The position numbers and the translations under genes are program-made. The notes beneath the pieces were generated by a model, which did not search any database, had not been told where the DNA came from, and was given only the letters and a program-made list of their open reading frames with translations. From Sphingobacteriales bacterium (GTDB lineage Bacteria; Bacteroidota; Bacteroidia; Sphingobacteriales; Sphingobacteriaceae), in assembly GCA_025353765.1 (NCBI GenBank), contig JANXOD010000027.1:1-60023 (forward strand): 60,023 bases of DNA. The letters are read 5' to 3'. Below are positions 1 through 12,097 of this stretch, one piece after another (positions within the stretch are counted from its first letter, which is position 1; every line of letters begins with the position of its first letter).

Positions 1-2898
1 GATCGTTCAAAAAGCTCCTCTTTATCGTCCTGATGATACACATGAACAATATAATTCTGAATCTCTGATTTGGGAACATCTGCTAATCTCGTCCAGGTAA
101 AAGGAACTCCCCAGGGATAAGGACTCTCCACATGCTGGCCCAGCACTTCCCGGCCATCTGTCATAAACGAACGGATATCTAAGCCTAAAGATAGTTGATT
201 CTCAAGATCTGAACAGGCTGTGGGACTCAAATGGCAATTGTCTACATCAAATTCGGTCGTTTTTACCCGCCAGTAATACCTTTTATTGGGCTGAAGGTTC
301 ATCGTAGTTACGACATATAGTTTGCCGTCTATCAATTCAGTATTAAACCCTAATATTAATTCCTTGCTAGGAAAAGTAAAAACTCCACTTGGAAAGTCTT
401 TATTTTCGGAAATTTCGATTACCCATTTCTTTTCTAGATCCGGATATTGAATCTCTTTTTCCAGCTTAACCGGCCAAGGGTTTACTTCTGTAGTTTCATT
501 AGCAGGGATAGAAACCAGTTGTTGAGCTGCTGATCCTAAACCTACTGCATAAAAAGCGTTTTGGACTGCATATAACTCAGGGGAATTGGGGCCATAAAGA
601 GCAATTGCAGCTGCTTCTGCAGCCTGGCGGAAACTTATAAAATCTGTTATATCTCCAAGTTGAGATTTCATCACAGCATCCCATAAAATCTGTTCGGCTC
701 CCTCTACTCCTATTCCGGTAACTGAATATGCAGGTTTAGTAGGATCATTATCCTGATTATCTGCTCCTCCATTGGCCAAAAGAAAATACCAACGATTCAA
801 TACTCCGGCATTCTGTTCCGGGTTGACTGCTGAGGCATCATAGTAATTCCCATTATAAAAATTAGGTTGTTTCCTATCTTGGGGATACTGTAAGTCCCGA
901 AGGTAATCTGGAATCTGGAAAAGATCTTCTCCGATCGTCCATACTGGTAGCTTACCCTGAATGGCAAGTTCTTTATTTTTAACATTTATCCCTATAATAT
1001 CTGCGAAACTCTTACAAATAGAGGCCAATTCACCTGTAAGATCCGGCTTCAATTTAATATCAGCCATTGCATGGGCTATTTCCGAACCGACCAAGTCAAG
1101 GCTCACCGCAGGACCTAAACTGGCATCACCATCATAATCATAATAAAAGCTTTCATCAGCTATATTAAAACCGGAAGCTTTTACTTCTTTACTCAAATAA
1201 GAACGAATGGGTATGCCCTGGCCATCTAATCCTACAAAATTATATCTTTGGGATAAATATTGAGCTATTTGTTCAGAAGCCCAATGTACAGATACCGCAG
1301 ATTTTGAACGGTCTTCATCATCACTCAGGTTAAATACCTTATCTCCATCCGAATCATATGCTTCTTCAATATCTCCCTCCTCGTTTTTGTATTGTGTTTC
1401 AATTGCAGGCATTGTTGGTGTAGCGCAGGTCTTTAACATCGATACTGGATGAGTTTCATCAGGCATGCCTAAGTCGCTCATATCTACTATCCCTGCAGTC
1501 GAAGTTCCATTAAATTCAACTTCATTGTTTGCGTTGAATTTATTTCCATTATACCGACTCAGCGCAGTCAGCAGAGTAGAGGCACTAGGACATGGTGATT
1601 TGCTTATAGTAGCTTTATATTTTTCCTTGAGTACTCCTACAGCATACCAGGCATCATGAATAGTTATATATTGGGGGGTACCATATATAGATTTTAATAG
1701 TGAATATTCTGCAAGCCTGGGAAAGGCTTTTATTTGAGGGCCATATAGAGGATCTGTACAGGTAGCAAAAAGAAGCTGAGAAGCTTTCTGCATAGCAATA
1801 GCAGTATCTGGATCTAAGGGTTGAACATCACATATAGGGTTAGAGTCATTTTCATCTATATGTTGCCCTTTTGCACCAGTAGACACTTTATGAAGCCAAC
1901 TTAATAGAACTGAAGCATTTCTGTGAGGGTTGTATGCTGGATCGCCATAGGGAATATAGAAGTCTCCTTTATAAGTAGTAGGGCGCTTTTTTGCTTTAAG
2001 ATTATCAATATTGAATGAACGTGTTGGAAATTCTTGATAAATAGACCATGATATAGGTTTATTATTTTCTTTATTATAATAATTTTTTGCAACTAAGCCC
2101 AACATATATCCCAACCCTTCTTCTACTTCAAGCATAGGGCCTATTTTTATATGATTAAAATCTGAATTGTAAAGCATTCCATGGCCCATTTCATGAGCGA
2201 TGATATCTAAAGTCATATTTGGAGTAACAATGCCAAGAGTGTCAGTGTCTACCCCATAGTTGAGAGTATTATCTTTAACATTAAATAATGCACCTTGAGG
2301 GAAATTTGGTCTAAGAAAAGAGTAAATAGGTTTTATACCATTTTTATCCAAGCCATTCCAATCGTATAAAATTCTATTCATGGTAATCACATATTGAGTA
2401 CCCCAGAAAACACTCACAGCCATCTGACTTGTAAAGGGAGCGTTATCAGTAACTGCTTTCGGAGGGTTTAGAAATATTGTTTGAATAAAATCGCTATTAA
2501 ATAAAGGAAAGGGAGGGTAAGTAGCGGTAGGTATTAACTTAGGCTCTACAAAAACAGTAGGCAGGAGTGGCGCATTATATTGAGTTTCTACTAATATTGC
2601 AGGCCATCCTGGATCATAATTTGAAAAAAGGTCGTCCTCCCCCCCTATATAATAAACCTGCATTAAGTGGGGGGAAATAAGGATCAGTAGGTAATGTTTG
2701 ATATTGATATGCCTTGAAGTATACAACATCATTATAATAGCTTTCTGCCTTAAGAGTCACGAGCTGAGGATTATACATAGTCCCGCAAACAATCTTAACC
2801 TGACCATCTACATTACGATATGGTAACAACAAGCTAAATGCTGATGAAATAGTAAGAATTAGTCTTTTTAATGAAGATAGAGTAAAATAGCTTTCCAT
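1..2898 (-). CDS. Secreted M4 (thermolysin)-like metallopeptidase with two tandem degenerate modules; frameshifted and cut by the window edge
   Basis: The reading starts at 2898 with a hydrophobic N-terminus and runs about 80 codons in one frame, then moves by one base into a frame that stays open to position 1. The switch must lie between a C6 run (sense strand, about 2668-2673) and a G7 run (2639-2645). Module 1 carries HEMGH (2181-2195), a downstream EEGLGY where thermolysins have NEAISD, and PHRNAS matching the M4 region around the second catalytic His. Module 2 has SEIAH (1071-1085) where HExxH is expected and CKSFAD where the Glu ligand is expected, so it cannot bind zinc in the usual way. 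Both modules end with the M4 C-terminal pattern (ALYGPNSPELYAVQ in module 2). Further C-terminal parts lie outside. If the frameshift is real, translation could restart at the ATG at 2661-2663. Family assignment is by eye. Activity is doubtful. Confidence 0.7.
46..197. repeat. Inverted repeat of the window ends (pairs with 59872-60023)
   Basis: The left copy lies in the 3' part of the frameshifted M4 gene. Protein identity is complete over the last 30 or so residues before the edge and falls to moderate similarity toward the catalytic modules. Confidence 0.92.
2639..2673 (-). other. Frame switch at two short homopolymers in the left M4 gene
   Basis: On the sense (minus) strand a C6 run and a G7 run lie about 25 bases apart. 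Upstream the protein-like frame ends in the residues GLLYR; downstream the protein-like frame is GGEDDLFSNYDPGW, one base later. Removing one G restores a continuous reading. This can be a true pseudogene lesion, slipped-strand variation, or a base-calling error in the run. Confidence 0.65.
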
Positions 2899-3381
2899 AA
2901 ATTAATTTAAGAGTAAAGCAACAGGAATATCTTATTAAGATTTCAATAAGTTTATTTCTTCCATCGAAAAATAAAATAGCAATATTCGTGCTAAGAATTA
3001 AAATATTTTATATTCAATGACTAATTAGTCATTGAATCAATAAAAATAATTGCTTTTGCAACAAGATTGTTACAATAAGTTTTAAATGTTAGAAAACATT
3101 CAAGGAAATAGATTAATAAATCTAAAAATTGAGGAAAACACCATACTATGTATAGGCATATTATAAGATAAGATCTTAGTAGAGATAAAAGGTTGAAAGA
3201 AAAATTATACGTTGAGAGCGTTTATAATAAAGGAATAGAGAGAAAGACAAGTAATTTTTGGTATTTATTACAAAGAGGTACTACTAAAATTTATAGATCA
3301 ACCAATTATGCTCTTTAATCTTATTCATTTAAGTATCTCGTTTCTTATAGGTATTTTTTTAAGAAGCATTTTTATATGCTA
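2899..3381. other. Gene-free stretch upstream of the left M4 gene
   Basis: This AT-rich 483-bp interval holds no convincing ORF. It contains the 26-bp palindrome at 3012-3037, and it must carry the promoter of the left M4 gene and the 3' end of the DUF3467 transcript, but I could not pick a clear TTG/TAnnTTTG pair. Confidence 0.5.
3012..3037. repeat. Perfect 26-bp palindrome
   Basis: The 13-base half attcaatgactaa is followed directly by its exact reverse complement, with no spacer. It lies about 115 bp upstream of the left M4 start codon and 345 bp past the DUF3467 stop. It could be an operator dyad for a homodimeric regulator or an RNA hairpin. No long T run follows on either side, so a simple terminator is less likely. 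Confidence 0.7.
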
Positions 3382-3696
3382 TCACGCCTGAGCTGTAGGA
3401 CCACCAAAATTCATTGGAAAACCCGGAGGTTCATCCTGAATTTTAATACGCCCGTTAATTGCTTCAAATTTTTCGATGTTGTCTTCCAAAGCTCTCATAA
3501 ACCGTTTAGCATGTTCAGGTGTTAAAACAATCCTAGATTTTACTCTAGCTTTAGGAACTCCGGGCATAACCCGAATAAAGTCCATTACAAACTCTGTATT
3601 TGAATGTGTTATAATAGCTAAATTAGAATAGATACCTTCTGCTATTTCTTCCGATAATTCTATGTTCAATTGATTCTGATTATTCTGCTCTTCCAT
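3382..3696 (-). CDS. DUF3467 family protein
   Basis: This 104-residue protein has the features of the DUF3467 family: an acidic N-terminus, a central YSNLAIITHSNTEFVMDF segment, then RVKSRIVLTPEHAKRF and a Pro/Gly-rich tail. The family has no established biochemical role and is frequent in Bacteroidota. It lies 67 bp behind rpoC, on the same strand, across the rpoC terminator, so it can be made by read-through or from its own promoter. The position next to RNA polymerase suggests, but does not prove, a link to gene expression. Confidence 0.85.
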   Translation of the reverse strand: MEEQNNQNQLNIELSEEIAEGIYSNLAIITHSNTEFVMDFIRVMPGVPKARVKSRIVLTPEHAKRFMRALEDNIEKFEAINGRIKIQDEPPGFPMNFGGPTAQA

Positions 3697-3713
3697 AATG
3701 GTGTAAAAATAAA

Positions 3714-3741
3714 AAAGTCCTCTCTTAAAAGAGAGGACTTT
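3714..3741 (-). terminator. Intrinsic terminator after rpoC
   Basis: The arms aaagtcctctctt and aagagaggacttt (13 bp) flank a 2-base centre. On the minus strand the hairpin is followed by TTTTTTATTTTT (3701-3713). It lies between the rpoC stop codon and the DUF3467 start. Confidence 0.85.
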
Positions 3742-3763
3742 GAAAAATTTATGAATTAAAAAA

Positions 3764-6700
3764 TTATGCTTCTACTTCTTCTCGTTTAGAAGCCATTAAT
3801 TTGTCATACTCTTCTTGCGAACCAACAATGATCCGTTCGTAATGACGCAATCCGGTACCTGATGGGATTAAATGACCAACGATCACATTCTCTTTTAAGC
3901 CTAACAGATTATCACGTTTACCACTGATCGCTGCTTCATTCAATACTTTAGTGGTTTCCTGGAAGGAAGCGGCCGAGATAAATGATTTCGTACCTAATGA
4001 TGCACGAGTAATACCCTGTAACATTTGGCTTGAAGTAGCTGCAATAGCATCACGCGTTTCAACCAGCTTCATATCCTTACGTTTAAGAACCGAGTTTTCG
4101 TCTCTTAATTTACGTACAGAAATGATCTGACCTGCTTTCAGGTTAGTTGATTCTCCTGAATCTACTACTACTCTTTTATCATAGATTTCATCGTTCTCTA
4201 ATTGGAAATCCCAACGATCAACTAACTCTTTTTCTAAGAAACGTGTATCACCGGCATCCTCAATCATTACCTTCTGCATCATTTGGTGAACGATAGTTTC
4301 AAAGTGTTTATCATTGATCTTCACACCTTGCAAACGGTAAACTTCCTGAATACCATTTACTAAATATTCCTGAACTGCTGCAGGGCCTTTTATAGCAAGA
4401 ATATCTGCAGGAGAAATAGATCCATCAGATAACGGCATCCCAGCTTTTACAAAGTCATTATCCTGTACAAGAATATGTTTAGATAGTGGAACAAGATATT
4501 TTTTGATTTGTCCATCTTTTGATTCGATAGACATTTCACGATTACCGCGTTTAACACCTGCTAAAGTTACCACACCATCAATTTCAGTTACAACAGCAGG
4601 ATTAGATGGATTACGAGCTTCAAATAATTCGGTTACACGCGGTAAACCACCTGTAATATCGCGAGTTTTTCCGGTTGAACGTGGAATCTTTGCAATAACC
4701 TCACCCATTTTAACTTTTGCACCTTCGTCAACTGCAATATGTGCCCCTACCGGGATGTTGTATCCTTTTAAACCGTTACCTTTTTTATCCGCTACACGGA
4801 TAACCGGGTTTTTAGTTTTATCACGAGTATCAATAATTACTTTTTCTCTGTGTCCGGTTTGCTCATCTGATTCTTCACGGAAAGTAACACCTTCAATGAT
4901 CGCTTCAAATTCTGCCTTACCTTCAAATTCAGAAATAATAACGGCATTGTATGGATCCCAACTACAGATTTTATCTCCTTTAGAGATTTTAGCGCCATCT
5001 TTCACATACAAATAAGCTCCGTATGGAATGTTGTTTGCCATGATCATTTTATTAGTACCAGGCTCAACGATACGGAATTCACCAGAACGACCTAAAACAA
5101 CTTCAACAGCTCCTTCTTCAGTTTGGTGACTTACTGTTCTTACATTTTCGAATTCAATTACACCATCAAATTTAGCACTGATTTGAGATTCGGCTGCAAT
5201 GTTTGATGCCGTACCACCTACGTGGAAAGTACGTAATGTTAACTGTGTACCTGGCTCACCAATAGATTGTGCAGCAATTACCCCAACAGCTTCTCCCATT
5301 TGCACCCGTTTACCGGTTGCAAGGTTACGGCCATAACATAAGGCGCATACTCCACGCTTGCTTTCGCATGTTAATACAGAACGTATTTCAATACCTTCAA
5401 GCGGTGAGTTTTCAATTTTATAAGCAATATTTTCTTCAATATCATGACCAGCAGATACTAATAATTCATTAGTTAGAGGATCATAAACATCATGAAGAGT
5501 AGTCCTACCTAAAATACGATCGTATAATGGTTCAACAACATCTTCGTTATCTTTTAACGCAGTTGTATAAATACCTCTTAATGTACCACAATCAGTTTCA
5601 CCAACAATCATGTCTTGTGCAACATCGTGTAAACGACGAGTTAAGTAACCCGCATCAGCCGTTTTCAATGCTGTATCTGCAAGACCTTTACGAGCACCGT
5701 GGGTAGAAATAAAGTATTCTAATACTGATAAACCTTCTTTAAAGTTTGATAAGATCGGATTTTCAATAATCTCACCTCCAGAACCTGATTTTTGAGGCTT
5801 AGCCATCAAACCACGCATACCGCAGAGTTGACGAATTTGCTCTTTAGAACCACGTGCTCCGGAATCAAGCATCATATAAACAGAGTTGAAACCTTGATTA
5901 TCATTTGATAACTGGTTCATTACATTTGCCGTTAAACGGTTGTTTATACGAGTCCAGATATCGATTATTTGATTGTAGCGTTCGTTATTGGTAATGAAAC
6001 CCATGTTATAATTGTTCATTACCTCTTCAACTTCTTTAGTAGCCTGACCAATCAAATGTGATTTTTCAGCAGGAATATTTAAATCCTGTAAGTTGAATGA
6101 AAGTCCGCCTTGGAATGCCATTTGGAAACCTAATTCCTTAATATCATCCAAAAATTGAGCCGCACGAGCCATACCTGTAGTTTTCACTACTTCACCAATA
6201 ATATCACGTAATGATTTCTTTGTTAAGAGTTCATTGATATAACCCACTTCTGCTGGTACTCTTTGATTAAATAATACACGGCCAACAGTAGTTTCAATTA
6301 GTTTATTAATAATGGTACCATCTTGTTCTTTCACATTAGCTTTAACTTTTATGAAAGCGTGAAGATCGATTTTACGCTCATTGTATGCTATAATTACTTC
6401 TTCTGAAGAATAGAAAACCTGATCCTGACCTTTTACCACACGGCCTTCATCTGTCTTACGGCCTTTAGTTATATAATAAAGACCCAAAACCATATCCTGA
6501 GAAGGTACAGTAATTGGAGTTCCATTTGCAGGATTCAGAATATTATGTGAAGCAAGCATTAACATTTGGGCTTCCAAAATTGCTGCATTACCTAATGGTA
6601 AGTGCACCGCCATCTGGTCACCGTCAAAATCCGCATTAAATGCAGTACAAACTAATGGGTGCAATTGGATCGCTTTACCTTCAACCAATTTAGGCTGGAA

Positions 6701-8050
6701 AGACTGGATACCTAAACGGTGTAATGTAGGTGCACGGTTTAATAATACCGGGTGGCCTTTCAACACATTTTCTAAAATATCCCAAACAATTGGATCTTTA
6801 CGATCTACAATTTTCTTCGCTGATTTTACCGTTTTAACTATTCCTCTTTCGATCATTTTACGAATGATGAATGGTTTGAAAAGCTCCGCAGCCATATCTT
6901 TTGGTAAACCGCACTCGTGTAATTTCAAGTTTGGCCCAACAACAATTACAGAACGTGCTGAATAATCCACACGTTTTCCTAATAAGTTTTGGCGGAAACG
7001 ACCTTGCTTACCCTTTAGAATATCTGAAAGAGATTTTAGAGCCCGGTTTCCTTCTGTTTTAACCGCATTAACTTTACGTGAATTATCGAATAATGAATCT
7101 ACAGCTTCCTGTAACATCCGTTTTTCGTTTCGTAAAATAACTTCCGGTGCTTTAATTTCGATTAACCGCTTTAAACGGTTATTACGGATAATTACACGAC
7201 GGTATAAATCATTTAAATCTGATGTGGCAAAACGGCCACCTTCCAAAGGAACTAGCGGGCGTAATTCTGGTGGAATAACAGGGACAATTTTAACAATCAT
7301 CCATTCGGGATGATTTTCGATACGTGTATTAGCACCACGGAAAGCTTCTACAACCTGAAGACGTTTTAACGCTTCATTTTTACGTTGTTGGGATGTTTCA
7401 TTTGCTGCCTGATGGCGAAGATCATAAGATTGCTGATCTAAATCTAAACGACTCAATAGATCTTGTAAAGCATCTGCACCCATCTTTGCAATGAATTTCA
7501 GAGGATCTTTATCATCTAAATATTGATTTTCTTTTGGTAAAGTATCCAAAATATCCAGGTATTCTTCTTCTGTCAGGAAATCCATTTTCAGGATTCCATC
7601 AGCTTCTTTTAATCCTGGTTGGATAACTACATATCGTTCATAATAAATGATAAGATCCAGCTTTTTAGTAGGCAAGCCCAATAAATAACCAATCTTATTT
7701 GGCAATGAACGGAAATACCAGATATGCGCTACAGGAACCACCAAATTGATGTGCCCCATACGCTCACGACGTACTTTCTTTTCTGTTACTTCAACACCAC
7801 AACGATCACAAACAATACCTTTATAGCGGATACGTTTGTATTTACCGCAATGACATTCGTAATCCTTTACAGGACCAAAAATACGCTCGCAGAATAAACC
7901 ATCACGCTCGGGTTTGTAAGTCCGGTAATTGATCGTTTCCGGTTTTAACACCTCTCCGCTTGAACGTTCCAGAATTGATTCCGGAGACGCCAAACTAATG
8001 GTAATTGAGGTGAAGTTACTTTTGATTTTATTATCCTTTTTGTAAGACAT
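3764..8050 (-). CDS. rpoC: DNA-directed RNA polymerase subunit beta'
   Basis: This 1428-residue protein is the largest subunit of RNA polymerase. The N-terminal zinc-binding site is seen as CHCGKY...CDRCG (Cys 66, 68, 81, 84), the catalytic Mg-binding motif NADFDGDQ near residue 470, and the second zinc site as [29 protein letters not shown] matches the trigger-loop region. Length and order agree with Bacteroidota RpoC. It follows rpoB after 91 bp and ends at the strong hairpin at 3714-3741. Confidence 0.99.
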   Translation of the reverse strand: MSYKKDNKIKSNFTSITISLASPESILERSSGEVLKPETINYRTYKPERDGLFCERIFGPVKDYECHCGKYKRIRYKGIVCDRCGVEVTEKKVRRERMGHINLVVPVAHIWYFRSLPNKIGYLLGLPTKKLDLIIYYERYVVIQPGLKEADGILKMDFLTEEEYLDILDTLPKENQYLDDKDPLKFIAKMGADALQDLLSRLDLDQQSYDLRHQAANETSQQRKNEALKRLQVVEAFRGANTRIENHPEWMIVKIVPVIPPELRPLVPLEGGRFATSDLNDLYRRVIIRNNRLKRLIEIKAPEVILRNEKRMLQEAVDSLFDNSRKVNAVKTEGNRALKSLSDILKGKQGRFRQNLLGKRVDYSARSVIVVGPNLKLHECGLPKDMAAELFKPFIIRKMIERGIVKTVKSAKKIVDRKDPIVWDILENVLKGHPVLLNRAPTLHRLGIQSFQPKLVEGKAIQLHPLVCTAFNADFDGDQMAVHLPLGNAAILEAQMLMLASHNILNPANGTPITVPSQDMVLGLYYITKGRKTDEGRVVKGQDQVFYSSEEVIIAYNERKIDLHAFIKVKANVKEQDGTIINKLIETTVGRVLFNQRVPAEVGYINELLTKKSLRDIIGEVVKTTGMARAAQFLDDIKELGFQMAFQGGLSFNLQDLNIPAEKSHLIGQATKEVEEVMNNYNMGFITNNERYNQIIDIWTRINNRLTANVMNQLSNDNQGFNSVYMMLDSGARGSKEQIRQLCGMRGLMAKPQKSGSGGEIIENPILSNFKEGLSVLEYFISTHGARKGLADTALKTADAGYLTRRLHDVAQDMIVGETDCGTLRGIYTTALKDNEDVVEPLYDRILGRTTLHDVYDPLTNELLVSAGHDIEENIAYKIENSPLEGIEIRSVLTCESKRGVCALCYGRNLATGKRVQMGEAVGVIAAQSIGEPGTQLTLRTFHVGGTASNIAAESQISAKFDGVIEFENVRTVSHQTEEGAVEVVLGRSGEFRIVEPGTNKMIMANNIPYGAYLYVKDGAKISKGDKICSWDPYNAVIISEFEGKAEFEAIIEGVTFREESDEQTGHREKVIIDTRDKTKNPVIRVADKKGNGLKGYNIPVGAHIAVDEGAKVKMGEVIAKIPRSTGKTRDITGGLPRVTELFEARNPSNPAVVTEIDGVVTLAGVKRGNREMSIESKDGQIKKYLVPLSKHILVQDNDFVKAGMPLSDGSISPADILAIKGPAAVQEYLVNGIQEVYRLQGVKINDKHFETIVHQMMQKVMIEDAGDTRFLEKELVDRWDFQLENDEIYDKRVVVDSGESTNLKAGQIISVRKLRDENSVLKRKDMKLVETRDAIAATSSQMLQGITRASLGTKSFISAASFQETTKVLNEAAISGKRDNLLGLKENVIVGHLIPSGTGLRHYERIIVGSQEEYDKLMASKREEVEA

Positions 8051-8085
8051 GCTCTTTTGTTTAAAATGTTGGAAGGTTTTAAAAA

Positions 8086-8124
8086 GTTGGAATGTTACGG
8101 AAATTAATCCTTCAACATTCCAAC
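8086..8124 (-). repeat. rpoB-rpoC intergenic hairpin
   Basis: gttggaatgtt (8086-8096) and aacattccaac (8114-8124) form an 11-bp stem with a 17-base loop. The flanks carry further copies of the same word (gttggaaggtt to the left, ccttacaacttttcaac to the right), so alternative pairings exist. No T run follows on the minus strand, so it is more likely an mRNA structure or processing site, or an inserted repeat, than a terminator. Confidence 0.6.
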
Positions 8125-8141
8125 CTTACAACTTTTCAACG

Positions 8142-11100
8142 TTAGTCTAACGTAATATCTAAACCTAAACCTCTTAATTCATGAACCAATACATTGAATG
8201 ATTCTGGAACTGATGGTGTTGGAAGGTTTTCGCCTTTAACAATCGCTTCGTAGGTTTTTGCACGGCCTACCACATCATCAGATTTAACCGTTAAGATTTC
8301 CTGAAGAATGTTAGCAGCACCAAATGCTTCTAACGCCCAAACCTCCATCTCACCAAAACGCTGACCCCCAAACTGAGCTTTACCGCCCAATGGTTGTTGT
8401 GTAATTAAGGAGTATGGTCCGATGGAACGTGCGTGCATTTTATCATCAACCATGTGACCTAATTTCAGCATGTAAATAATACCTACTGTGGTCTGCTGAT
8501 CGAAACGATCTCCGGTTAAACCATTGTATAAATAAGTTCTTCCTGATGTTGGTACTCCTGCTTTAGCTACCCACTCTTCTACCTCGTCATGCGAAGCTCC
8601 GTCAAAGATCGGTGTTGCGAACTTCATTCCAAGTTCTTTACCAGCCCATCCTAATACGGTTTCGTAGATTTGTCCAAGGTTCATACGAGAAGGTACACCC
8701 AGAGGATTCAATACAATATCCACCGGAGTTCCATCTTCAAGGAATGGCATATCTTCATCACGCACAATACGAGCAACAATACCTTTATTACCGTGACGAC
8801 CAGCCATTTTATCGCCTACTTTTAGTTTACGCTTTTTAGCAACGTATACTTTAGCCATTTGGACTATACCTGATGGAAGCTCATCTCCTACACTGATTGC
8901 AAACTTATCACGTTTATAAGCACCAAGCTCTTCGTTAAGCTTAATATTATAGTTGTGAAGCGTTTGTTTGATCAACTCATTTTTATCTTCATCAGTTGTC
9001 CATTTGGTTGGGTTGATGTTTGCATATTCCAATTCTATTAGAACTTTTTGTGTGAATTTCACACCTTTAGCTACCAATAGTTCTTTGTATACATTAAAAA
9101 CCCCTTGTGATGTTTTACCATTCACAATGGTGAACAATTTTTCAATTAAAGTTTCCTTTAATTCTTTAGTTGCTTTATTGTGCTTAGCATCTAATTTCTC
9201 AATAGCTATCTTTTCTTCGGCCTTTGTAGTTTTTTTAGCACGAGAAAACAACTTAGTGTCAATTACAACACCATGAATAGATGGCGGAGTTTTTAAAGAA
9301 GCATCTTTTACGTCACCTGCCTTGTCACCAAAGATAGCACGTAATAATTTCTCTTCTGGTGAAGGATCAGACTCTCCTTTTGGAGTGATCTTACCGATAA
9401 GAATATCACCTTCTTTAATCTCTGCACCTACACGGATAACTCCGTTTTCATCCAAATCTTTGGTTGCTTCTTCAGAAACATTAGGAATATCCGGTGTTAA
9501 TTCTTCTTCGCCACGTTTAGTATCCCGAACTTCTAATTCAAACTCTTCAATATGAAGTGAAGTAAAGATATCCTGAGAAACTACACGCTCTGAAATTACA
9601 ATTGCATCCTCAAAGTTAAATCCCTGCCAAGGCATAAATGCCACTTTCAGGTTTCTTCCTAAGGCTAATTCACCATTTTGAGTTGCATAACCTTCGCAAA
9701 GAACTTGTCCTTTTTCAACTTTCTGGCCTTTTCTAACAATTGGTTTTAAGTTAATGCAGGTACTTTGATTGGTTTTCTTGAATTTAATTAATCGGTATGA
9801 TTTAACCTCTCCTTCAAAAGAAACAAGAATGTCATCTTCATTTCTTTCATAACGGATACGAATTTCATTCGCATCTACATACTCAACAACACCATTTCCT
9901 TCTGCATTAATAAGAGTACGCGAATCACGTGCAACACGTCCTTCTAAACCTGTTCCAACAATTGGTGCTTCCGGACGCAATAAAGGAACGGCTTGGCGTT
10001 GCATGTTTGAACCCATCAATGCACGGTTAGCATCATCATGTTCTAGGAATGGAATTAATGAAGCTGCTATGGATGTGATTTGGTTTGGAGCAATGTCCAT
10101 CAAATCTAACTTTACAGGCTCAATTACAGGGAAATCTCCTTCATAACGGGCTTTAACATGCTGAGTTTGGAAATTACCTTTATCATCATATTGTGCATTT
10201 GCCTGTCCAATAGTTTTGCCTTCCTCATCTTCAGCTGATAAATAAATTACCGGCTCTTCAACTACAACCCGGCCATTATCCACCTTACGATAAGGTGTTT
10301 CGATAAAACCTAAGCTATTAATCTTCGCATGAACGCAAAGTGAGGAAATCAAACCAATATTTGGTCCTTCCGGAGTTTCAATGGTACATAGACGGCCATA
10401 ATGAGTATAGTGTACATCACGAACTTCAAAACCTGCACGCTCACGAGAAAGACCACCTGGGCCTAATGCTGAAAGACGACGTTTATGTGTAATTTCTGCA
10501 AGAGGATTGGTTTGATCCATAAACTGTGATAGCTGGTTCGTTCCGAAAAACGAGTTGATCACAGATGAAAGTGTACGTGCATTAATCAGATCCGTTGGCG
10601 TAAACACCTCGTTGTCACGGATGTTCATACGCTCACGAATTGTGCGTGCCATACGAGCTAAACCTACACCAAACTGAGCATATAATTGCTCGCCTACTGT
10701 ACGTACACGACGATTTGATAAGTGATCAATATCATCCACCTCTGCTTTAGAGTTGATTAATTTGATCAGATATTTAACAATTGCAATAATATCCTGCTTA
10801 GTTAAAACTTTAGTCTCAACAGGAGTATTTAATTTCAACTTACGGTTAATGCGATAACGGCCAACATCACCTAAATCATATCTTTTATCTGAAAAGAATA
10901 AACGATCAATAATACCACGTGCTGTTTCTTCATCAGGCGGTTCTGCATTACGCAATTGGCGATAAATATGTTCTACTGCTTCTTTTTCAGAGTTTGATGT
11001 ATCTTTTTGTAACGTATTATATATAATGGTATAATCACCGCTGTTGATGGCGTCATCTTTAGTTAAGATAACGGTTTTTACACCAGCTTCGATGATCATA

Positions 11101-11951
11101 TCGATATGATCTTCTTCTAAAACGGTTTCGCGTTCCATAATGATCTCATTTCGATCAATAGAAACTACTTCACCTGTATCTTCATCTACGAAATCTTCAA
11201 CCCATTTCTTTAATACTCTGGCTGCCAGTTTTCTTCCGACGAATTTCTTCAAACCAGATTTACTTACTTTAACCTCATCAGCTAATTCAAATAATTCTAG
11301 AATGTCTTTATCATCTGAATAACCAATTGCCCGTAGTAATGTAGTAACAGGGAATTTTTTCTTACGATCGATGTAAGCATACATGACGTTATTTACGTCT
11401 GTTGCAAATTCGATCCAGGATCCTTTAAATGGTATAACACGAGCTGAATACAATTTTGTACCATTTGTATGTCGGCTTTGGCCGAAGAATACTCCTGGTG
11501 AACGATGCAACTGGGATACAATTACACGCTCTGCACCATTAATCACGAAGGTTCCTTTAGGAGTCATATATGGAATAGTTCCCAAATACACATCCTGAAC
11601 AATCGTTTCAAAGTCTTCATGTTCTGCATCATTACAGGATAAGCGAAGCTTTGCTTTTAATGGTACACTGTAGGTTAAACCGCGATCAATACATTCAGGT
11701 ATATCGTAACGAGGGGGATCTATGAAATAATCAAGAAATTCTAAAACGAATATGTTTCTTGAATCAGAGATCGGAAAATTTTCTGAGAATACTTTAAACA
11801 ATCCTTCTTGATGGCGATTGTCTGAAGTGGTTTCTAATTGAAAAAATTCCTTGAAAGATTGTAATTGTACATCCAGGAAATCCGGATAATCCATCACATG
11901 CTTACTGGTAGCAAAATTTACTCTTTCGGTGTGCTTAATTTTGTTTGCCAA
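8142..11951 (-). CDS. rpoB: DNA-directed RNA polymerase subunit beta
   Basis: This 1269-residue protein is the second-largest subunit of RNA polymerase. Recognised motifs include [21 protein letters not shown] near residue 140, the rifampicin-region block [24 protein letters not shown], and near the C-terminus [12 protein letters not shown] and [23 protein letters not shown]. In the rifampicin block the usual positions look wild type. It sits between rplL and rpoC in the conserved order. Confidence 0.99.
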   Translation of the reverse strand: MANKIKHTERVNFATSKHVMDYPDFLDVQLQSFKEFFQLETTSDNRHQEGLFKVFSENFPISDSRNIFVLEFLDYFIDPPRYDIPECIDRGLTYSVPLKAKLRLSCNDAEHEDFETIVQDVYLGTIPYMTPKGTFVINGAERVIVSQLHRSPGVFFGQSRHTNGTKLYSARVIPFKGSWIEFATDVNNVMYAYIDRKKKFPVTTLLRAIGYSDDKDILELFELADEVKVSKSGLKKFVGRKLAARVLKKWVEDFVDEDTGEVVSIDRNEIIMERETVLEEDHIDMIIEAGVKTVILTKDDAINSGDYTIIYNTLQKDTSNSEKEAVEHIYRQLRNAEPPDEETARGIIDRLFFSDKRYDLGDVGRYRINRKLKLNTPVETKVLTKQDIIAIVKYLIKLINSKAEVDDIDHLSNRRVRTVGEQLYAQFGVGLARMARTIRERMNIRDNEVFTPTDLINARTLSSVINSFFGTNQLSQFMDQTNPLAEITHKRRLSALGPGGLSRERAGFEVRDVHYTHYGRLCTIETPEGPNIGLISSLCVHAKINSLGFIETPYRKVDNGRVVVEEPVIYLSAEDEEGKTIGQANAQYDDKGNFQTQHVKARYEGDFPVIEPVKLDLMDIAPNQITSIAASLIPFLEHDDANRALMGSNMQRQAVPLLRPEAPIVGTGLEGRVARDSRTLINAEGNGVVEYVDANEIRIRYERNEDDILVSFEGEVKSYRLIKFKKTNQSTCINLKPIVRKGQKVEKGQVLCEGYATQNGELALGRNLKVAFMPWQGFNFEDAIVISERVVSQDIFTSLHIEEFELEVRDTKRGEEELTPDIPNVSEEATKDLDENGVIRVGAEIKEGDILIGKITPKGESDPSPEEKLLRAIFGDKAGDVKDASLKTPPSIHGVVIDTKLFSRAKKTTKAEEKIAIEKLDAKHNKATKELKETLIEKLFTIVNGKTSQGVFNVYKELLVAKGVKFTQKVLIELEYANINPTKWTTDEDKNELIKQTLHNYNIKLNEELGAYKRDKFAISVGDELPSGIVQMAKVYVAKKRKLKVGDKMAGRHGNKGIVARIVRDEDMPFLEDGTPVDIVLNPLGVPSRMNLGQIYETVLGWAGKELGMKFATPIFDGASHDEVEEWVAKAGVPTSGRTYLYNGLTGDRFDQQTTVGIIYMLKLGHMVDDKMHARSIGPYSLITQQPLGGKAQFGGQRFGEMEVWALEAFGAANILQEILTVKSDDVVGRAKTYEAIVKGENLPTPSVPESFNVLVHELRGLGLDITLD

Positions 11952-12048
11952 GGGACTGAGATTTAGTTTAGTAAATAAACTGGACTTGTTCTTCCTTTAA
12001 ATAAGGGATTGTAAGTCAAACAATAATGGGTATTATACAAATGGCAAT

Positions 12049-12072
12049 AGACCCCGATGAAAATCGGAGTCT
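12049..12072 (-). promoter_or_regulatory. rplL-rpoB intergenic hairpin, possible attenuator
   Basis: agaccccgat (12049-12058) and atcggagtct (12063-12072) pair over 10 bases with one mismatch and a GAAA-like loop. It lies 25 bp after the rplL stop and about 100 bp before rpoB. No clean T run follows on the minus strand, so partial termination or RNA processing is more plausible than full termination. In E. coli the same gap holds an attenuator and an RNase III site. Confidence 0.6.
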
Positions 12073-12097
12073 AAGACCATTATTTTATGAGTTAAGA

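Noticed and set aside
4503..5015. 170-codon plus-strand ORF opposite rpoC
   Set aside because: It is antisense to a fully conserved part of rpoC and has no recognisable domain; open antisense frames are common in such genes. The same holds for plus-strand frames over rpoB (8968-9555) and rplA (13245-13559).
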